Shown here piece after piece: positions 35,429 to 44,914 of a DNA stretch of 64,000 nucleotides. This DNA comes from Bacillota bacterium (GTDB lineage: Bacteria > Bacillota > Sulfobacillia > JACIYH01): assembly GCA_040757085.1 (NCBI GenBank), contig JBFLXJ010000006.1, forward strand, positions 39,715 through 103,714, written 5' to 3'. The notes below the pieces were generated by a model that saw only the letters and a list, made by a program, of their open reading frames with translations, ran no database searches and had not been told where the DNA came from. How positions within the stretch are numbered: position 1 is the stretch's first letter; every line of letters begins with the position of its first letter. The position numbers and the translations under genes were made by a program.

Positions 35429-36420
35429 GCGCCGGCGCGAAGAGGTGCCTTCCCGTTTCCCTCTCATTCGCGACGAGGAAAGGGCTTCGGTATGTGGCCG
35501 TCCTCCTTGCCATCGTCTCCCTCAATTTCGCCATCCCCCGGCTCATGCCCGGTGACCCGGTACTGAACCTTTTGGGGGAGGAGGCGGCCCACATAAGCCC
35601 GGAACTGATACAGGAGGCGAAGAAAGAACTCGGGCTGGAGGGTTCGGCCTGCGAGCAGTACGCCCGCTACCTGAGAAACATGCTCAGGGGGAACTGGGGC
35701 GTTTCCTTTCACTACATGCGGCCGGTATCGGAGGTAGTCCGGTTTCGACTGGCGTGGACGCTCGCGCTGCTTCTCCCCGCGATCGTGCTAGCGTGGTTGT
35801 GGGCGATCGTGTTGGGGGCACTGGCAGGCTGGAAACGCGGAAGCAGGTTCGATGCCTGGGCTACGTCATTCTCCCTCTTCCTGCACGCCATGCCGCAGTA
35901 CTGGCTCGCCATGCTTGTTGTAACGGTGTTGAGCCTTCGCCTCGGCCTGTTCCCTCTGTGTGGGATTCCGGCCAAAGGAGAATCTTCGTCTCACTACTTC
36001 CTGGCACTGTTGCATCACGCCTTTCTGCCGGTAGCGGTCCTTTCCATTAGCAGGGGGTCTTATGACTTTCTCATCGTCCGCAACTCCGTGGTGTCGGTTC
36101 TGGGGGAAGATTACGTCCTCGTTGCCCTGGCCAAGGGGTTGTCGAAGCGTCTGGTGTTGTTCAAGCATGTGCTCCGGAATGCCCTTGCCCCCGTGGTCAC
36201 GGTTACGGCCCTCCAGTTCGGGCACATGGTGTCAGGTGCGTTAATGACGGAAATAGTCTTCTCCTGGCCCGGTATGGGGACGCTGATCTACGAGGCTGTG
36301 CGTGCCAGGGATTATCCGGTTCTGCAGGCGACGTTTCTGGTGGTGGCGTTGTGCGTGCTCACTGCCAATTTCCTGGCGGACCTGGCCTATCCGCGGCTCG
36401 AGCCCCGGCTCAGATGCTGA
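35404..36420 (+). CDS. ABC transporter permease, DppB/NikB type
   Basis: 338-residue inner-membrane permease of the binding-protein-dependent family with about six helices. LNFAIPRLMPGDPV at the start is the DppB-type N-terminus, and ALAKGLSKRLVLFKHVLRNAL carries the EAA-type coupling helix for the ATPases. The proposed ATG 35404 overlaps the methyltransferase end by 25 bases; a later start is possible. It pairs with the next permease. Confidence 0.88.
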   Translation: MVASPSAIGAGAKRCLPVSLSFATRKGLRYVAVLLAIVSLNFAIPRLMPGDPVLNLLGEEAAHISPELIQEAKKELGLEGSACEQYARYLRNMLRGNWGVSFHYMRPVSEVVRFRLAWTLALLLPAIVLAWLWAIVLGALAGWKRGSRFDAWATSFSLFLHAMPQYWLAMLVVTVLSLRLGLFPLCGIPAKGESSSHYFLALLHHAFLPVAVLSISRGSYDFLIVRNSVVSVLGEDYVLVALAKGLSKRLVLFKHVLRNALAPVVTVTALQFGHMVSGALMTEIVFSWPGMGTLIYEAVRARDYPVLQATFLVVALCVLTANFLADLAYPRLEPRLRC

Positions 36421-36447
36421 TAAGCTACGTTGGAGGCTGATTGAGCG

Positions 36448-37272
36448 GTGAAGAAGGTGCCCGGGCGCGCAAAGTTAGGCTTCGGCATCGTGCTCCTTAT
36501 GGGAGCGATGGGGCTCCTCGGGCCTCTTGTTTCCCCGGGCGACCCGTACTTGCCCGGCGAACCGTTCCTGCCGCCCCATCGCGATCATCTCTTGGGTACG
36601 AACGACGTGGGGCAAGACATCTTCAGCGAGCTGGTTTACGGGGCCAGGGCGTCGCTGACCGTCGCGCTCAGTGCGTCCGCGGTTGCGGTGGGGGTCGGCG
36701 TGCTGGTGGGAATGGTTTCGGGTTACTACGGCGGGTTGGTTGAAGACTTCCTCATGGGACTGGCTGACGTTGCCCTGGTGGTTCCGGGCCTCCCCCTTTT
36801 GATCGTACTGGCCGTCTACCTCGGGCCGAGCCTTTGGAATATTGCCGTCATCATCGGTCTCCTCTGGTGGGGAGGCGTGGCCCGGGTGGTCAGGTCTCGG
36901 GTACTCTCCATCAAGTCGGCGGGGTTCGTGGAGTCATCCCTCGTGATGGGTGCGTCGCACCGGTGGGTCCTGGTCAGGCACGTGGCCCCGAATCTGGTTC
37001 CCATCTTGCTCGCGAAATTGGTGCTGGTGGCAGCGGGTGCCATGGTGGCGGAGGCGGGGCTCAGCTTCGTCGGCCTGGGGGATCCGACGGCCAAGAGCTG
37101 GGGGACCATGTTACACTTTGCTTTCTCGCGGGGCGGGTTGACCAACGGTTTGTGGTGGTGGTACCTCCCTCCCGGGCTTTGCATTTCCCTATCGGTTTTG
37201 GGGCTCAGCTACATCAGCTTCTTCCTTGAGGAAGAAAGTGACCGGCGCTTGAGGAGGGCTCTTGACCGTTGA
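36448..37272 (+). CDS. ABC transporter permease, DppC/NikC type
   Basis: 274-residue permease. The sequence HLLGTNDVGQDIFSELVYGARASL is the usual DppC start region (quoted part spans about residues 48-71), and SSLVMGASHRWVLVRHVAPN is the EAA coupling loop. The start is GTG 36448 with GGAGG at 36432. It overlaps the following ATPase by four bases. Confidence 0.88.
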   Translation: MKKVPGRAKLGFGIVLLMGAMGLLGPLVSPGDPYLPGEPFLPPHRDHLLGTNDVGQDIFSELVYGARASLTVALSASAVAVGVGVLVGMVSGYYGGLVEDFLMGLADVALVVPGLPLLIVLAVYLGPSLWNIAVIIGLLWWGGVARVVRSRVLSIKSAGFVESSLVMGASHRWVLVRHVAPNLVPILLAKLVLVAAGAMVAEAGLSFVGLGDPTAKSWGTMLHFAFSRGGLTNGLWWWYLPPGLCISLSVLGLSYISFFLEEESDRRLRRALDR

Positions 37273-38255
37273 GGGAACTGCTCGAAATTCTTGACCTTCA
37301 TACATATTTTCACACCGGCGAGGGGCTGGTGAAGGCCAACTATGGGGTCAACCTGTCGGTCAAAGCAGGCGAGACTATGGGCATCATGGGGGAGACGGGC
37401 TGCGGGAAAACGGTCCTGGCCCTGTCGGTGTTACGTCTCCAGCAGCCCGGGAAGATAGAACGCGGCTGCATCCTCTTCGAGGGCAGAGATATCACGGCCT
37501 TGCGCGAGTCCGAAATGGAGCAACTCAGGGGGACCCAAATCGCCTTCGTTCCCCAGGACCCCGCCACCGGCCTCAATCCGGCGTTTACCATCGGGGAGCA
37601 GCTTCTCGAAATGATACGGGTGCGGGCAGGAAGGCGCGGTCTCCGTGACGAGATGCTGCGCATTTTGGGACGCGACGGCAATGGGTTCCCCGAGGTCATC
37701 GAGACGTTGCGCGCGGTGGGGATCCAGTCGCCCGGGGAAGCGGTGAAAAGATATCCCCATCAGCTGAGCGGGGGGATGAGGCAACGCGCGCTCATCGGTA
37801 TGGCCCTGCTGGGAAGGCCAAAGCTTCTCATCGCCGATGAACCGACCACTGCCCTCGACCCGGCCACGCGGGTGCGGATCGTGGAGCTTTTGAAAGCGAT
37901 TAAGGGCAGGACCACCATCATGCTCATCAGCCACGACCCCGACGTGGTCAGAGCCATCTGCGACCGGGTGGCAGTGATGTACGCCGGAAGAATCGTGGAA
38001 GTTTCCAGCGCCGGGAGGGTTCTGAAGGAACCTCTCCATCCATATACCAGGGGCCTTCTCTCTTCGGTACCCCGGGGGCGAAAGGAGAGGCTTCCTTGCA
38101 TCAGGGGCGAGGGTCCGGATCTCATCCGGTTCCCCACCGGGTGTAGCTTCCACCCGAGGTGTGACGAGGCGAAGGCTGTCTGTCGCGAGGAGGAACCTCC
38201 CGAGGTAAGGTTGGGTGACGTCCGGGTAAGATGCCACCTGTACGCGAGCACATGA
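37269..38255 (+). CDS. ABC transporter ATPase, DppD/OppD type
   Basis: 328-residue nucleotide-binding subunit. Walker A GETGCGKTVLA, signature LSGGMRQRALI, Walker B LLIADEPTTALD and the C-terminal OppD extension with CSFHPRCDEAKAVC (Fe-S-like Cys pattern common in this family) are all present. The start is TTG 37269, overlapping the permease stop. Confidence 0.9.
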   Translation: MRELLEILDLHTYFHTGEGLVKANYGVNLSVKAGETMGIMGETGCGKTVLALSVLRLQQPGKIERGCILFEGRDITALRESEMEQLRGTQIAFVPQDPATGLNPAFTIGEQLLEMIRVRAGRRGLRDEMLRILGRDGNGFPEVIETLRAVGIQSPGEAVKRYPHQLSGGMRQRALIGMALLGRPKLLIADEPTTALDPATRVRIVELLKAIKGRTTIMLISHDPDVVRAICDRVAVMYAGRIVEVSSAGRVLKEPLHPYTRGLLSSVPRGRKERLPCIRGEGPDLIRFPTGCSFHPRCDEAKAVCREEEPPEVRLGDVRVRCHLYAST

Positions 38256-39028
38256 ACGGTTCGTACATTCTGGAGGTCAGAGACCTGAAGAAGTATTTCG
38301 GGTTGAACCGTGGGCTGCCTGCCGTCTGCGGGCAGCGGGAAACGAACGTGGTGAAAGCGGTGGACGGGGTGTCATTTGGTGTTAAGGAAGGGGAGATCTT
38401 TGCTCTCGTCGGACGCAGCGGATGTGGTAAGACCACGCTGGCCAAGACCATGGTAGGGCTGTACGAGCCAACCGGGGGAGAGGTGCTTTACAGGGGGTGT
38501 ATCGTCTCGGGTACGAAGAGCGGTGTTCGGAGCCTCAGGCGGGAAGTGCAGATGATCTTCCAGGATAGCGGGACCGCCCTCAATCCCCGCTTGAGCATCT
38601 ACCAGTCCCTGGAAGAGCCCCTGCTGCTGCGCGGCGTGAAGGATAAGAAGGAAAGGGAGAAGAAGATCCGGCAAGTCCTCGAGCGCGTAAATCTGCCGGC
38701 ACACCTGGGGTCCAGACGCCCGCATGAACTCTCGGGAGGACAAAGGCAGCGGGTTTGTCTCGCCCGCGCCTTGCTCCTGGACCCTCACGTACTGATCGCC
38801 GATGAGCCCATGTCAGGGCTGGACCTGAGCGTGAAGGCGCAAGTCTGGAACCTGCTCCTCGACCTGCAAGAGGAAATGAACCTGACCTATGTACTCATTT
38901 CTCATGACCTTTCCACGATAGCCCACCTGGCCGATCGGGTTGCGCTCATGCAGGCCGGCAAGATAGTGAAGATCATCGATGCTCAAGCGTTGCTGGGCCA
39001 GAGGACCACGTCCCATCTGGAAGTTTGA
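38231..39028 (+). CDS. ABC transporter ATPase, DppF/OppF type
   Basis: Second nucleotide-binding subunit, 265 residues. Walker A VGRSGCGKTTLAK, signature ELSGGQRQRVCLARAL and Walker B LIADEPMSGLD are intact. It is slightly short at the C-terminus and lacks the extended Cys-containing tail found in DppD. The start is either ATG 38231 or ATG 38252; the latter overlaps the upstream stop as ATGA. It completes a full Opp/Nik-type transporter. Confidence 0.9.
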   Translation: MPPVREHMNGSYILEVRDLKKYFGLNRGLPAVCGQRETNVVKAVDGVSFGVKEGEIFALVGRSGCGKTTLAKTMVGLYEPTGGEVLYRGCIVSGTKSGVRSLRREVQMIFQDSGTALNPRLSIYQSLEEPLLLRGVKDKKEREKKIRQVLERVNLPAHLGSRRPHELSGGQRQRVCLARALLLDPHVLIADEPMSGLDLSVKAQVWNLLLDLQEEMNLTYVLISHDLSTIAHLADRVALMQAGKIVKIIDAQALLGQRTTSHLEV

Positions 39029-39078
39029 GTCCGCAACTCAACCTGAGGAGCGGGCTGAAAAGGAGGAACGGTTTAGCC

Positions 39079-39834
39079 GTGGGAGCGGACGAGAAGTTGA
39101 CGGTTTTGCTGCTGGCCAACTACGGGGCAGAGGTGGCGGAGGCAGGCGGGGCCCTGGCCCGCAACGTGCAGCTGGGGGGAGTATCGCACGCTGCCGTCTT
39201 CCTGTGCCGGCCGATGTGGCGGCCTCAGGTGGCAAAGGCGGGCGAGGTGCTGGGGGCTGAGGTGCGGTTCCTCGACTTCGACTACGGCGAAATAGGCCTC
39301 ACCCATGAGGCAAAGGTAAAGGTAATCCGGGCCATCCGCGAAACGAAGCCCGATATCGTAATCATGCAGGACCCCGAGAGCGTCCTCCACCACCTGGACC
39401 CCGACCGGCGAGTGACGGTGCTCCTCTGTCTGGAGGCCCTGGCTCTGGCGGGGCGGGACTTTGCTCTCGGCGAGATGCCAGGCCTGGAGCCGCACCCGGT
39501 TCCTACCATCTACTACATGTGGCCGGAGAGGCCCAACTGCGTGGTAGACATCGGTCCCGTCTGGCATCTCAAGGAGAAGGCCTTTGCTGAACTCGCCTTT
39601 CAGATGACGTACAGTGCCCAGTATCTGGCCCGGCGGTTATCGCCGGAGAGGCTGGAGGCAGTCATCCCCGGCTACGACCAGCTGGCGTCTGACTACGAGC
39701 GCGGGCTGGCGTTCCACATCCTCAGTGAGAAGTCAGCAGCGGTGCGGGCCAGCCTCGGTTCCCACGGCCACTTTGCCCTGGCCGAACCCTACCGCCGGGA
39801 AGGCCTTTTCCATCTCGAGCGGCTCGGACCGTGA
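39079..39834 (+). CDS. PIG-L/LmbE-like protein with a degenerate metal motif
   Basis: About 251 residues. The fold signature of PIG-L deacetylases seems present: a Rossmann-like start (LTVLLLANYGAEVAEAGGAL), a DIVIMQDPESVLHHLDPDRR segment, and a late LASDYERGLAFH. The zinc-binding AHPDDE of active enzymes reads as ANYGAE, so Zn deacetylase activity is doubtful. GTG 39079 is chosen for the AGGAGG at 39061-39066; a TTG at 39025 overlaps the ATPase stop and is the alternative. It is the last gene of the transporter operon. Confidence 0.6.
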   Translation: MGADEKLTVLLLANYGAEVAEAGGALARNVQLGGVSHAAVFLCRPMWRPQVAKAGEVLGAEVRFLDFDYGEIGLTHEAKVKVIRAIRETKPDIVIMQDPESVLHHLDPDRRVTVLLCLEALALAGRDFALGEMPGLEPHPVPTIYYMWPERPNCVVDIGPVWHLKEKAFAELAFQMTYSAQYLARRLSPERLEAVIPGYDQLASDYERGLAFHILSEKSAAVRASLGSHGHFALAEPYRREGLFHLERLGP

Positions 39835-39923
39835 GCTCGCTTCCGAGGGCTTGCCCCGCGGGTCCCCTGACCCTCACGGGATTGAGACGAAACCTTTCCG
39901 GGGTAGAGCCGGGGGTGAGCCGA

Positions 39924-40586
39924 TTAGCCGGGGAACCCGGGATAACCGCTCACCACAAAGAGCACCTCCTCTGCCCACCTGGCATGGCGCCGCCGGAAGG
40001 CTCGTACGGAACCGTTGACCAGACCAAACGCGCATTTTACCCTGACACCCCGGTTCTCGGTCCAGTCCAGGAAATCGTACACGGTGAAGGGGTGTACATT
40101 GATCTCGTCCCACCGGTGGGGGTGTGCTGCCGCCACAGGCAGGCGACCGGTCAGGGCAAGGCCAGTGGCAACCTTCCAGTGGCCGAAGTTGGGGAAGCTC
40201 ACAATGCCCGCCCTGCCTACCCGGAGCATCTCCTCCAGGACCCGCAAGGGCTTGTGTAAGACGTGCAGGGTCTGCTCCAGGATGACGAAGTCGAAGAATG
40301 CATCGGGGAACCCCGTTAGACCCTCGTCCAGGTCAGCGTGGAGCACCGGGACTCCCCTGGCCACACTCCGCATGAGGCAGTTGACGTCTTTCTCGATGCC
40401 CAGGCCGGTTACTCGTTTTTCGCCGATCAGCCTGGAGAGCAGTTCCCCGTCTCCGCAGCCCAGGTCTAACACGGATGAGCGTGGGGGGATCATGTCGTAG
40501 ATGAGGCAGTGATCCCAGCGCGGTGCTTGCGGGAGGGCAAGAGCCCTAGACGGGCCAGGGGGTGAGCCCGCGGCCTTGCGTTTCAC
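39924..40586 (-). CDS. metW: MetW-like methyltransferase-fold protein
   Basis: 220 residues. VLDLGCGDGELLSRL near residue 32 is preceded by RWDHCLIYDMIPPRS, the usual MetW start. LEQTLHVLHKPLRVLEEMLR and SFPNFGHWKVA are the strong MetW blocks. MetW acts with MetX in O-acyl-homoserine synthesis. GTG 40586 overlaps the metX stop as GTGA, so it is translationally coupled. It is the last gene of the SAM-riboswitch operon. Confidence 0.88.
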   Translation of the reverse strand: MKRKAAGSPPGPSRALALPQAPRWDHCLIYDMIPPRSSVLDLGCGDGELLSRLIGEKRVTGLGIEKDVNCLMRSVARGVPVLHADLDEGLTGFPDAFFDFVILEQTLHVLHKPLRVLEEMLRVGRAGIVSFPNFGHWKVATGLALTGRLPVAAAHPHRWDEINVHPFTVYDFLDWTENRGVRVKCAFGLVNGSVRAFRRRHARWAEEVLFVVSGYPGFPG

Positions 40587-41800
40587 CGGACCAGGCCCCC
40601 TTCCAGGAAGCACGTGATGATCTCCTCCAGTTTTTCTACTTCCAGAAGGAAGGCATCGTGGCCGTAAGAGGACGGCAAGTCGATGTAAGTGACCGGTTTC
40701 CTGTTGCGGCACAGGGCCAGTGCCAGTTCCCTCATCTGGCGGGGCGGGTAAAGCCAGTCGGAGGAGAAGGAGACGAGGAGGAACCGGCTGTCCGGACGGG
40801 CGCATGCTTTATCCAGATCGCCGTTCCCCCATGAGGCAGCGTCGTAGTAGTCCATGGCTCGGGAAATGTATAGGTAGCTGTTAGCATCGAACCTTTGCAC
40901 GAAGGCGCTGCCCTGGTACTCCAGGTACCCCTCCACCTCAAAGTCGTTGCTGAGCTGGAAACTGGGCCCGCTTCCGTTCCGGTAACGGCGTCCGAACTTG
41001 CGGTGCATCGATTCCTGCGACAGGTATGTTATGTGGCCGAGCATGCGCGCCACTGCCAGGCCCTGGTCGGGGGCGGGCCCGCCATAGTAGTTGCCGCCGC
41101 GGAAGCTGGGATCGCTCATGATGGCGCGACGGGCCACTGCGTTAAAGGCGAGACCCTGGTCGCTAAGGCGGGCCGAAGAGGCCAGGACGATAGCTGACTT
41201 CACCCTCCCGGGGTATGCCAGGGTCCACTCCAGGGCCTGCTGCCCACCCAGCGAACCCCCTGCCACTGCCAGCAGTTTCTCGATACCCAGGAAGCTCACC
41301 AGGCGCTCCTGGAGTCTTACCCAGTCGTGAACGGTGACCACGGGGAACCTGAGCCCGTATGGTGTGCCGGTGGCGGGATCGATCGACGACGGCCCGGTGG
41401 TCCCGTAGCAGCTTCCCAGCACGTTTGAGCAGATCACGCAGTACTTGCGCGTGTCGAAGGCTTTGCCGGGCCCCACCATGGAATCCCACCAGCCCGGGCG
41501 GTTCTTCCGCCAGGGGCGCCCATCCTCGTCGGCCGCCGCATCCCACCCCGCCGCGTGGGCGTCCCCCGATAGGGCATGCAGGATGAGAATGGCGTTGTCC
41601 CGCCTGTCGCTGAGCGTGCCGTACATCTCGTACTCCACGTCGACGGGGGCAAAGGTTTGACCGCAATCAAGGGGCAGGGGGTTCGACTCATCGGCCAGAC
41701 GCACCCGTTGCGGGCGCGTCCACCCCACCGACCGGGGAGAATCGGGGGGGTCATACTCTTTCCCGGCTCTGGTGACCAATACGTTGAGGGGGTCTGTCAT
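40583..41800 (-). CDS. metX: homoserine O-acetyltransferase
   Basis: 405-residue alpha/beta hydrolase-fold enzyme that activates homoserine for methionine synthesis. The nucleophile elbow GGSLGGQQALEW near residue 160 and the HALSGDAHAAGW and SNVLGSCYGTTGP motifs are diagnostic. The catalytic Asp/His region lies at SFSSDWLYPP and SSYGHDAFL. ATG 41800 has GGAGGTG upstream. It is 15 bases downstream of metY. Confidence 0.93.
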   Translation of the reverse strand: MTDPLNVLVTRAGKEYDPPDSPRSVGWTRPQRVRLADESNPLPLDCGQTFAPVDVEYEMYGTLSDRRDNAILILHALSGDAHAAGWDAAADEDGRPWRKNRPGWWDSMVGPGKAFDTRKYCVICSNVLGSCYGTTGPSSIDPATGTPYGLRFPVVTVHDWVRLQERLVSFLGIEKLLAVAGGSLGGQQALEWTLAYPGRVKSAIVLASSARLSDQGLAFNAVARRAIMSDPSFRGGNYYGGPAPDQGLAVARMLGHITYLSQESMHRKFGRRYRNGSGPSFQLSNDFEVEGYLEYQGSAFVQRFDANSYLYISRAMDYYDAASWGNGDLDKACARPDSRFLLVSFSSDWLYPPRQMRELALALCRNRKPVTYIDLPSSYGHDAFLLEVEKLEEIITCFLEGGLVR

Positions 41801-41815
41801 CCTGCACCTCCGTCG

Positions 41816-43129
41816 TCAGTTCTGGCTGGCCACCAGGGCCTGGTCCAGGTCGGCGATGATGTCTTCCGGGTCCTCCAGCCCCACAGAAAGGCGGACGAAG
41901 TCGTCGGTCACTCCGGTGGAGAGCCGCTCGGACGGGTCCAGTTGCTGGTGTGTGGTGGAGGCGGGGTGGATGATGAGGCTTTTGGCATCCCCGATGTTGG
42001 CCAGGTGGGAGAGGAGCTTCACCGAGTTGATGAGCTTGACGCCGGCCTCGTATCCCCCTCTGACCCCGAAACCGATGATGGCGCCCTGGCCATGCGGGAG
42101 GTACCGTTTGGCCCGCTCGTAGTCGGGATGGTTCGGCAAACCGGGGTAGTTCACCCAGCACACGGCAGGGTGCGCTTTCAGCCACGCAGCTACCCTGAGC
42201 GCGTTTTCGCAGTGTCGCTTCATGCGCAAGGGGAGGGTTTCCAGCCCCTGGAGAAAGAGGAACGAGTTAAAAGGGGAAAGGGCGGGACCGAGGTCGCGGA
42301 GGAGTTGCACCCTGGCCTTGATGATGTAGGCGAGACCGGGAGCCACCGCCCGTCCGTGGGACCCGAACGTCTCCCAGTAACTCAGACCGTGATATGAGGG
42401 GTCAGGATCTGTGATTTCGGGGAACTTTCCATTGGCCCAGTTGAACTTCCCCGACTCCACTATGGCCCCGCCGATGCAGGTGCCGTGACCGCCGATGAAC
42501 TTGGTGAGGGAGTGTACCACCACGTCTGCCCCGTGTTCGAAGGGCCGGAAAAGGCAGGGTGTGGTTACGGTGTTGTCCACGACGAACGGTATGCCGCGGT
42601 CGTGTGCTACCTGAGCGATGGCCTGGAAATCATCCACGTTGTTCTTGGGGTTGCCGATAGCTTCCGTGTACAGGAGGCGCGTATTGTCGTCGATGGCTGC
42701 CGCGAAGTTGGCGGGGTCGGAGGAGTCGACGAATCTTACTTCGATGCCCATGCGGGGCAGTGTGTGGCGAAAGAGGTTGTAGGTGCCTCCGTACAGGTAG
42801 TTGGTGGAGACGATGTTCTGGCCAGCCCTGGCGATGTTCAGGACGGCCAGGGTGATGGCCGCCTGGCCGGATGCCACTGCCAGCGCGCCGGATCCTCCTT
42901 CCATTTCGGCCAGGCGCTTCTCCAGCACCTCGGTGGTGGGATTCATGATGCGGGTGTAAATGTTCCCGAATTCCCGCAGGGCGAACAGGTTGGCGGCGTG
43001 CTCGACCGACCGGAACACGTAGGACGTGGTCTGGTAGATGGGTACCGCCCTGGCCCCGGTGGTCGGGTCGGGCACCTGTCCCCCGTGCAGGGCTACCGTT
43101 TCGATGGACTTTCCCCTTTCCGTTTTCAT
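41816..43129 (-). CDS. metY: O-acetylhomoserine sulfhydrylase / aminocarboxypropyltransferase
   Basis: 437-residue PLP enzyme that puts sulfide on O-acetylhomoserine to give homocysteine. Motifs are [20 protein letters not shown] at the start, [11 protein letters not shown], the PLP-lysine block [12 protein letters not shown] and [23 protein letters not shown] C-terminal sequence typical of the long MetY form. ATG 43129 follows GGAGGGAGG. It is first in the metYXW operon under a SAM riboswitch and strong promoter. Confidence 0.94.
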   Translation of the reverse strand: MKTERGKSIETVALHGGQVPDPTTGARAVPIYQTTSYVFRSVEHAANLFALREFGNIYTRIMNPTTEVLEKRLAEMEGGSGALAVASGQAAITLAVLNIARAGQNIVSTNYLYGGTYNLFRHTLPRMGIEVRFVDSSDPANFAAAIDDNTRLLYTEAIGNPKNNVDDFQAIAQVAHDRGIPFVVDNTVTTPCLFRPFEHGADVVVHSLTKFIGGHGTCIGGAIVESGKFNWANGKFPEITDPDPSYHGLSYWETFGSHGRAVAPGLAYIIKARVQLLRDLGPALSPFNSFLFLQGLETLPLRMKRHCENALRVAAWLKAHPAVCWVNYPGLPNHPDYERAKRYLPHGQGAIIGFGVRGGYEAGVKLINSVKLLSHLANIGDAKSLIIHPASTTHQQLDPSERLSTGVTDDFVRLSVGLEDPEDIIADLDQALVASQN

Positions 43130-43265
43130 CTTGCGGGTTCCTCCCTCCTTGATCCCCGTCCTGCGGGCAGATCGGAGCTCATGCTCCTGGTAACGTCAGC
43201 TCATGGTCCTGGTAACGCGCCCCTGGGGTAAGGGTTCGTGACCGGAGGGCGCGGCCGCTGTAACG

Positions 43266-43299
43266 AGCAAACCCTCTCCGGGTGAGAAGAGGGTTTGCT
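43266..43299 (-). terminator. hairpin downstream of the SAM riboswitch (expression platform)
   Basis: A perfect 12-base stem, AGCAAACCCTCT at 43266-43277 with AGAGGGTTTGCT at 43288-43299, lies between the aptamer and metY. It probably is the terminator or anti-anti-terminator arm of the riboswitch. The U-tract is poor, so termination strength is uncertain. Confidence 0.55.
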
Positions 43300-43311
43300 T
43301 GGTGTCGACCC

Positions 43312-43427
43312 CTTCTTATCTCCCCGACCACTCTTTGCCGGCGGGAGTTGGCACCTTTCAGCCCGAGCGGGCTGAAGGTTGCCGAAGGTTCATCGGGCCC
43401 GTCCCTCCCCTTCTCTGGATAAGAAGT
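43312..43427 (-). promoter_or_regulatory. SAM-I (S-box) riboswitch
   Basis: On the minus strand the leader reads CTTATCCAGAGAAGG, GAGGGACGGGCCCGATGAA, ACCTTCGGCAACCTTC, an extended hairpin, GGTGCCAACTCCCGCC and finally GGGGAGATAAGAAG, the canonical order of S-box blocks with the outer P1 stem CTTATC/GATAAG. It controls metYXW and should repress it when SAM is plentiful. Confidence 0.95.
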
Positions 43428-43505
43428 CCCGGTCACTTATGCGGTTGTCGATCGGCGGATGTGCAACCGAACGGCCATAGTGGTGTTACCCGATCGGTTT
43501 GCTCA

Positions 43506-43535
43506 ACTATATAATGTGGCTGGAGGGTTTGTCAA
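43506..43535 (-). promoter_or_regulatory. promoter of metYXW
   Basis: On the minus strand TTGACA (43530-43535) and TATAGT (43506-43511) are separated by 18 bases; a TATATA two bases earlier gives 16. It lies about 70 bases upstream of the S-box aptamer. The same AT-rich block could serve the divergent moeB gene through TATAAT at 43510-43515 on the + strand. Confidence 0.65.
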
Positions 43536-43617
43536 CAATACGTCCCGGCGCTGTAGCACCTGGGCCCCCCGGTGCGCCGGGTGAGACTTGCCCCGGGAGA
43601 AGGGGGAGTTGAGATTG

Positions 43618-44904
43618 ATGGGTGACCCATGTACGCCATCGTTGCGGACCGAATCCGACCGTGCCCGGGCGGACAGCGGGGCGTCCGGCCTCTCGGGGTT
43701 CTCAGCCGGTGAGCCCCTGCTCACGCCCGAGCAGATGGAGCGTTACTCCCGGCATACGCGCCTGGTTGAGGTGGGAGTGGAAGGGCAGAAACGGCTCCTG
43801 GAATCCAGAGTGCTGATTGTGGGCGCGGGGGGGCTGGGTTCGCCTGCTGCCCTCTACCTGGCCGCCGCGGGCGTGGGGACCATAGGTATAGTGGATGGTG
43901 ACGTGGTGGATCGTTCCAATATACAGCGCCAGGTGATCCACGACGATGCCAGCGTGGGAATACCCAAGACGGAGTCGGCGAAGCGCCGGATCGAGGCTCT
44001 GAACCCCGACGTTAAGGTGATCCCCTACCAGACGGTGCTCAACTCGCAGAACGCTTTGGAAATCCTCAGGGGCTACGACGTGGTGGTGAACGGGTGTGAT
44101 AACTTTCCCACCCGTTACTTATTGAGCGATGCCTGCGTGCTCCTTCGCAAGCCCCTGGTGGATGCTGCCATCTTGCGGTTCGAGGGACAGGCCACCGTTT
44201 ACGAGCCGGGCAAGGGCTGCTATCGTTGCCTGTTCCCCACGCCACCGCCTCCCGGCAGCGTGCCCAACTGCGCGCAGGTAGGGATCATCGGTGCCCTGGC
44301 AGGCCAGATGGGAACGTTGCAGGCCATGGAGGCCATCAAGTTGATCCTCGGGGTGGGCAAGACCCTGGCGAACAGGTTGTACATTTACGACGCTCTGGAA
44401 GGCAGCCACCATGTTGTCCAGTGGGAGCGCAGGCCGGAGTGCCCCGCCTGCGGCGACGACCCTACCATCAGGGAGCTTATCGACTACGAGCAGTTCTGCG
44501 GCGTACCGGCACCCCGGGCTGTCTCCGCCCCGTCTGCACCGCGCGCAGCGGATGCCGTGGCCACCGGGGAGGCGGCAGACCTGACCCCCCTGCAGGCGCT
44601 CGAGCTTCTCCGGCAAGGTGCCCAGCTCATCGATGTGCGGGAGCCCCATGAGTACGAGCGCGAGCACATCCAGGGGGCGCGGCTGATTCCCCTGGGCGAA
44701 CTGCCGTGGAGGTCTGAAGAAATCGACGCAGAGACACCCCTGATCGTTGTCTGTCAGATCGGGGAGCGCAGCGGCACGGCGGTACGTGCCCTTCGAGACG
44801 CGGGCTTCGAGCGGGTGTACAATCTGGCGGGCGGCATGGTTGCCTGGGCCAACTACCGTCTTCCCGTGGTGCGGGAAAAGCCTCTGCACCTCGGTCACGC
44901 GTGA
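43618..44904 (+). CDS. moeB: MoeB/ThiF-type adenylyltransferase with C-terminal rhodanese domain
   Basis: 428 residues from ATG 43618. The E1-like ATP domain has LIVGAGGLGSPAALYLA near residue 68 and NIQRQVIH; zinc Cys pairs are CYRCLFP and CPACGDD. The last 110 residues are a rhodanese domain with active-site CQIGERSG. Such proteins adenylate and thiolate the C-terminus of MoaD- or ThiS-like carriers for molybdopterin, thiamine or sulfur transfer. No carrier gene is nearby. It is divergent from metYXW, so a role in sulfide delivery to homocysteine is possible but inferred. Confidence 0.88.
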   Translation: MGDPCTPSLRTESDRARADSGASGLSGFSAGEPLLTPEQMERYSRHTRLVEVGVEGQKRLLESRVLIVGAGGLGSPAALYLAAAGVGTIGIVDGDVVDRSNIQRQVIHDDASVGIPKTESAKRRIEALNPDVKVIPYQTVLNSQNALEILRGYDVVVNGCDNFPTRYLLSDACVLLRKPLVDAAILRFEGQATVYEPGKGCYRCLFPTPPPPGSVPNCAQVGIIGALAGQMGTLQAMEAIKLILGVGKTLANRLYIYDALEGSHHVVQWERRPECPACGDDPTIRELIDYEQFCGVPAPRAVSAPSAPRAADAVATGEAADLTPLQALELLRQGAQLIDVREPHEYEREHIQGARLIPLGELPWRSEEIDAETPLIVVCQIGERSGTAVRALRDAGFERVYNLAGGMVAWANYRLPVVREKPLHLGHA

Positions 44905-44914
44905 GCGACCTGCT

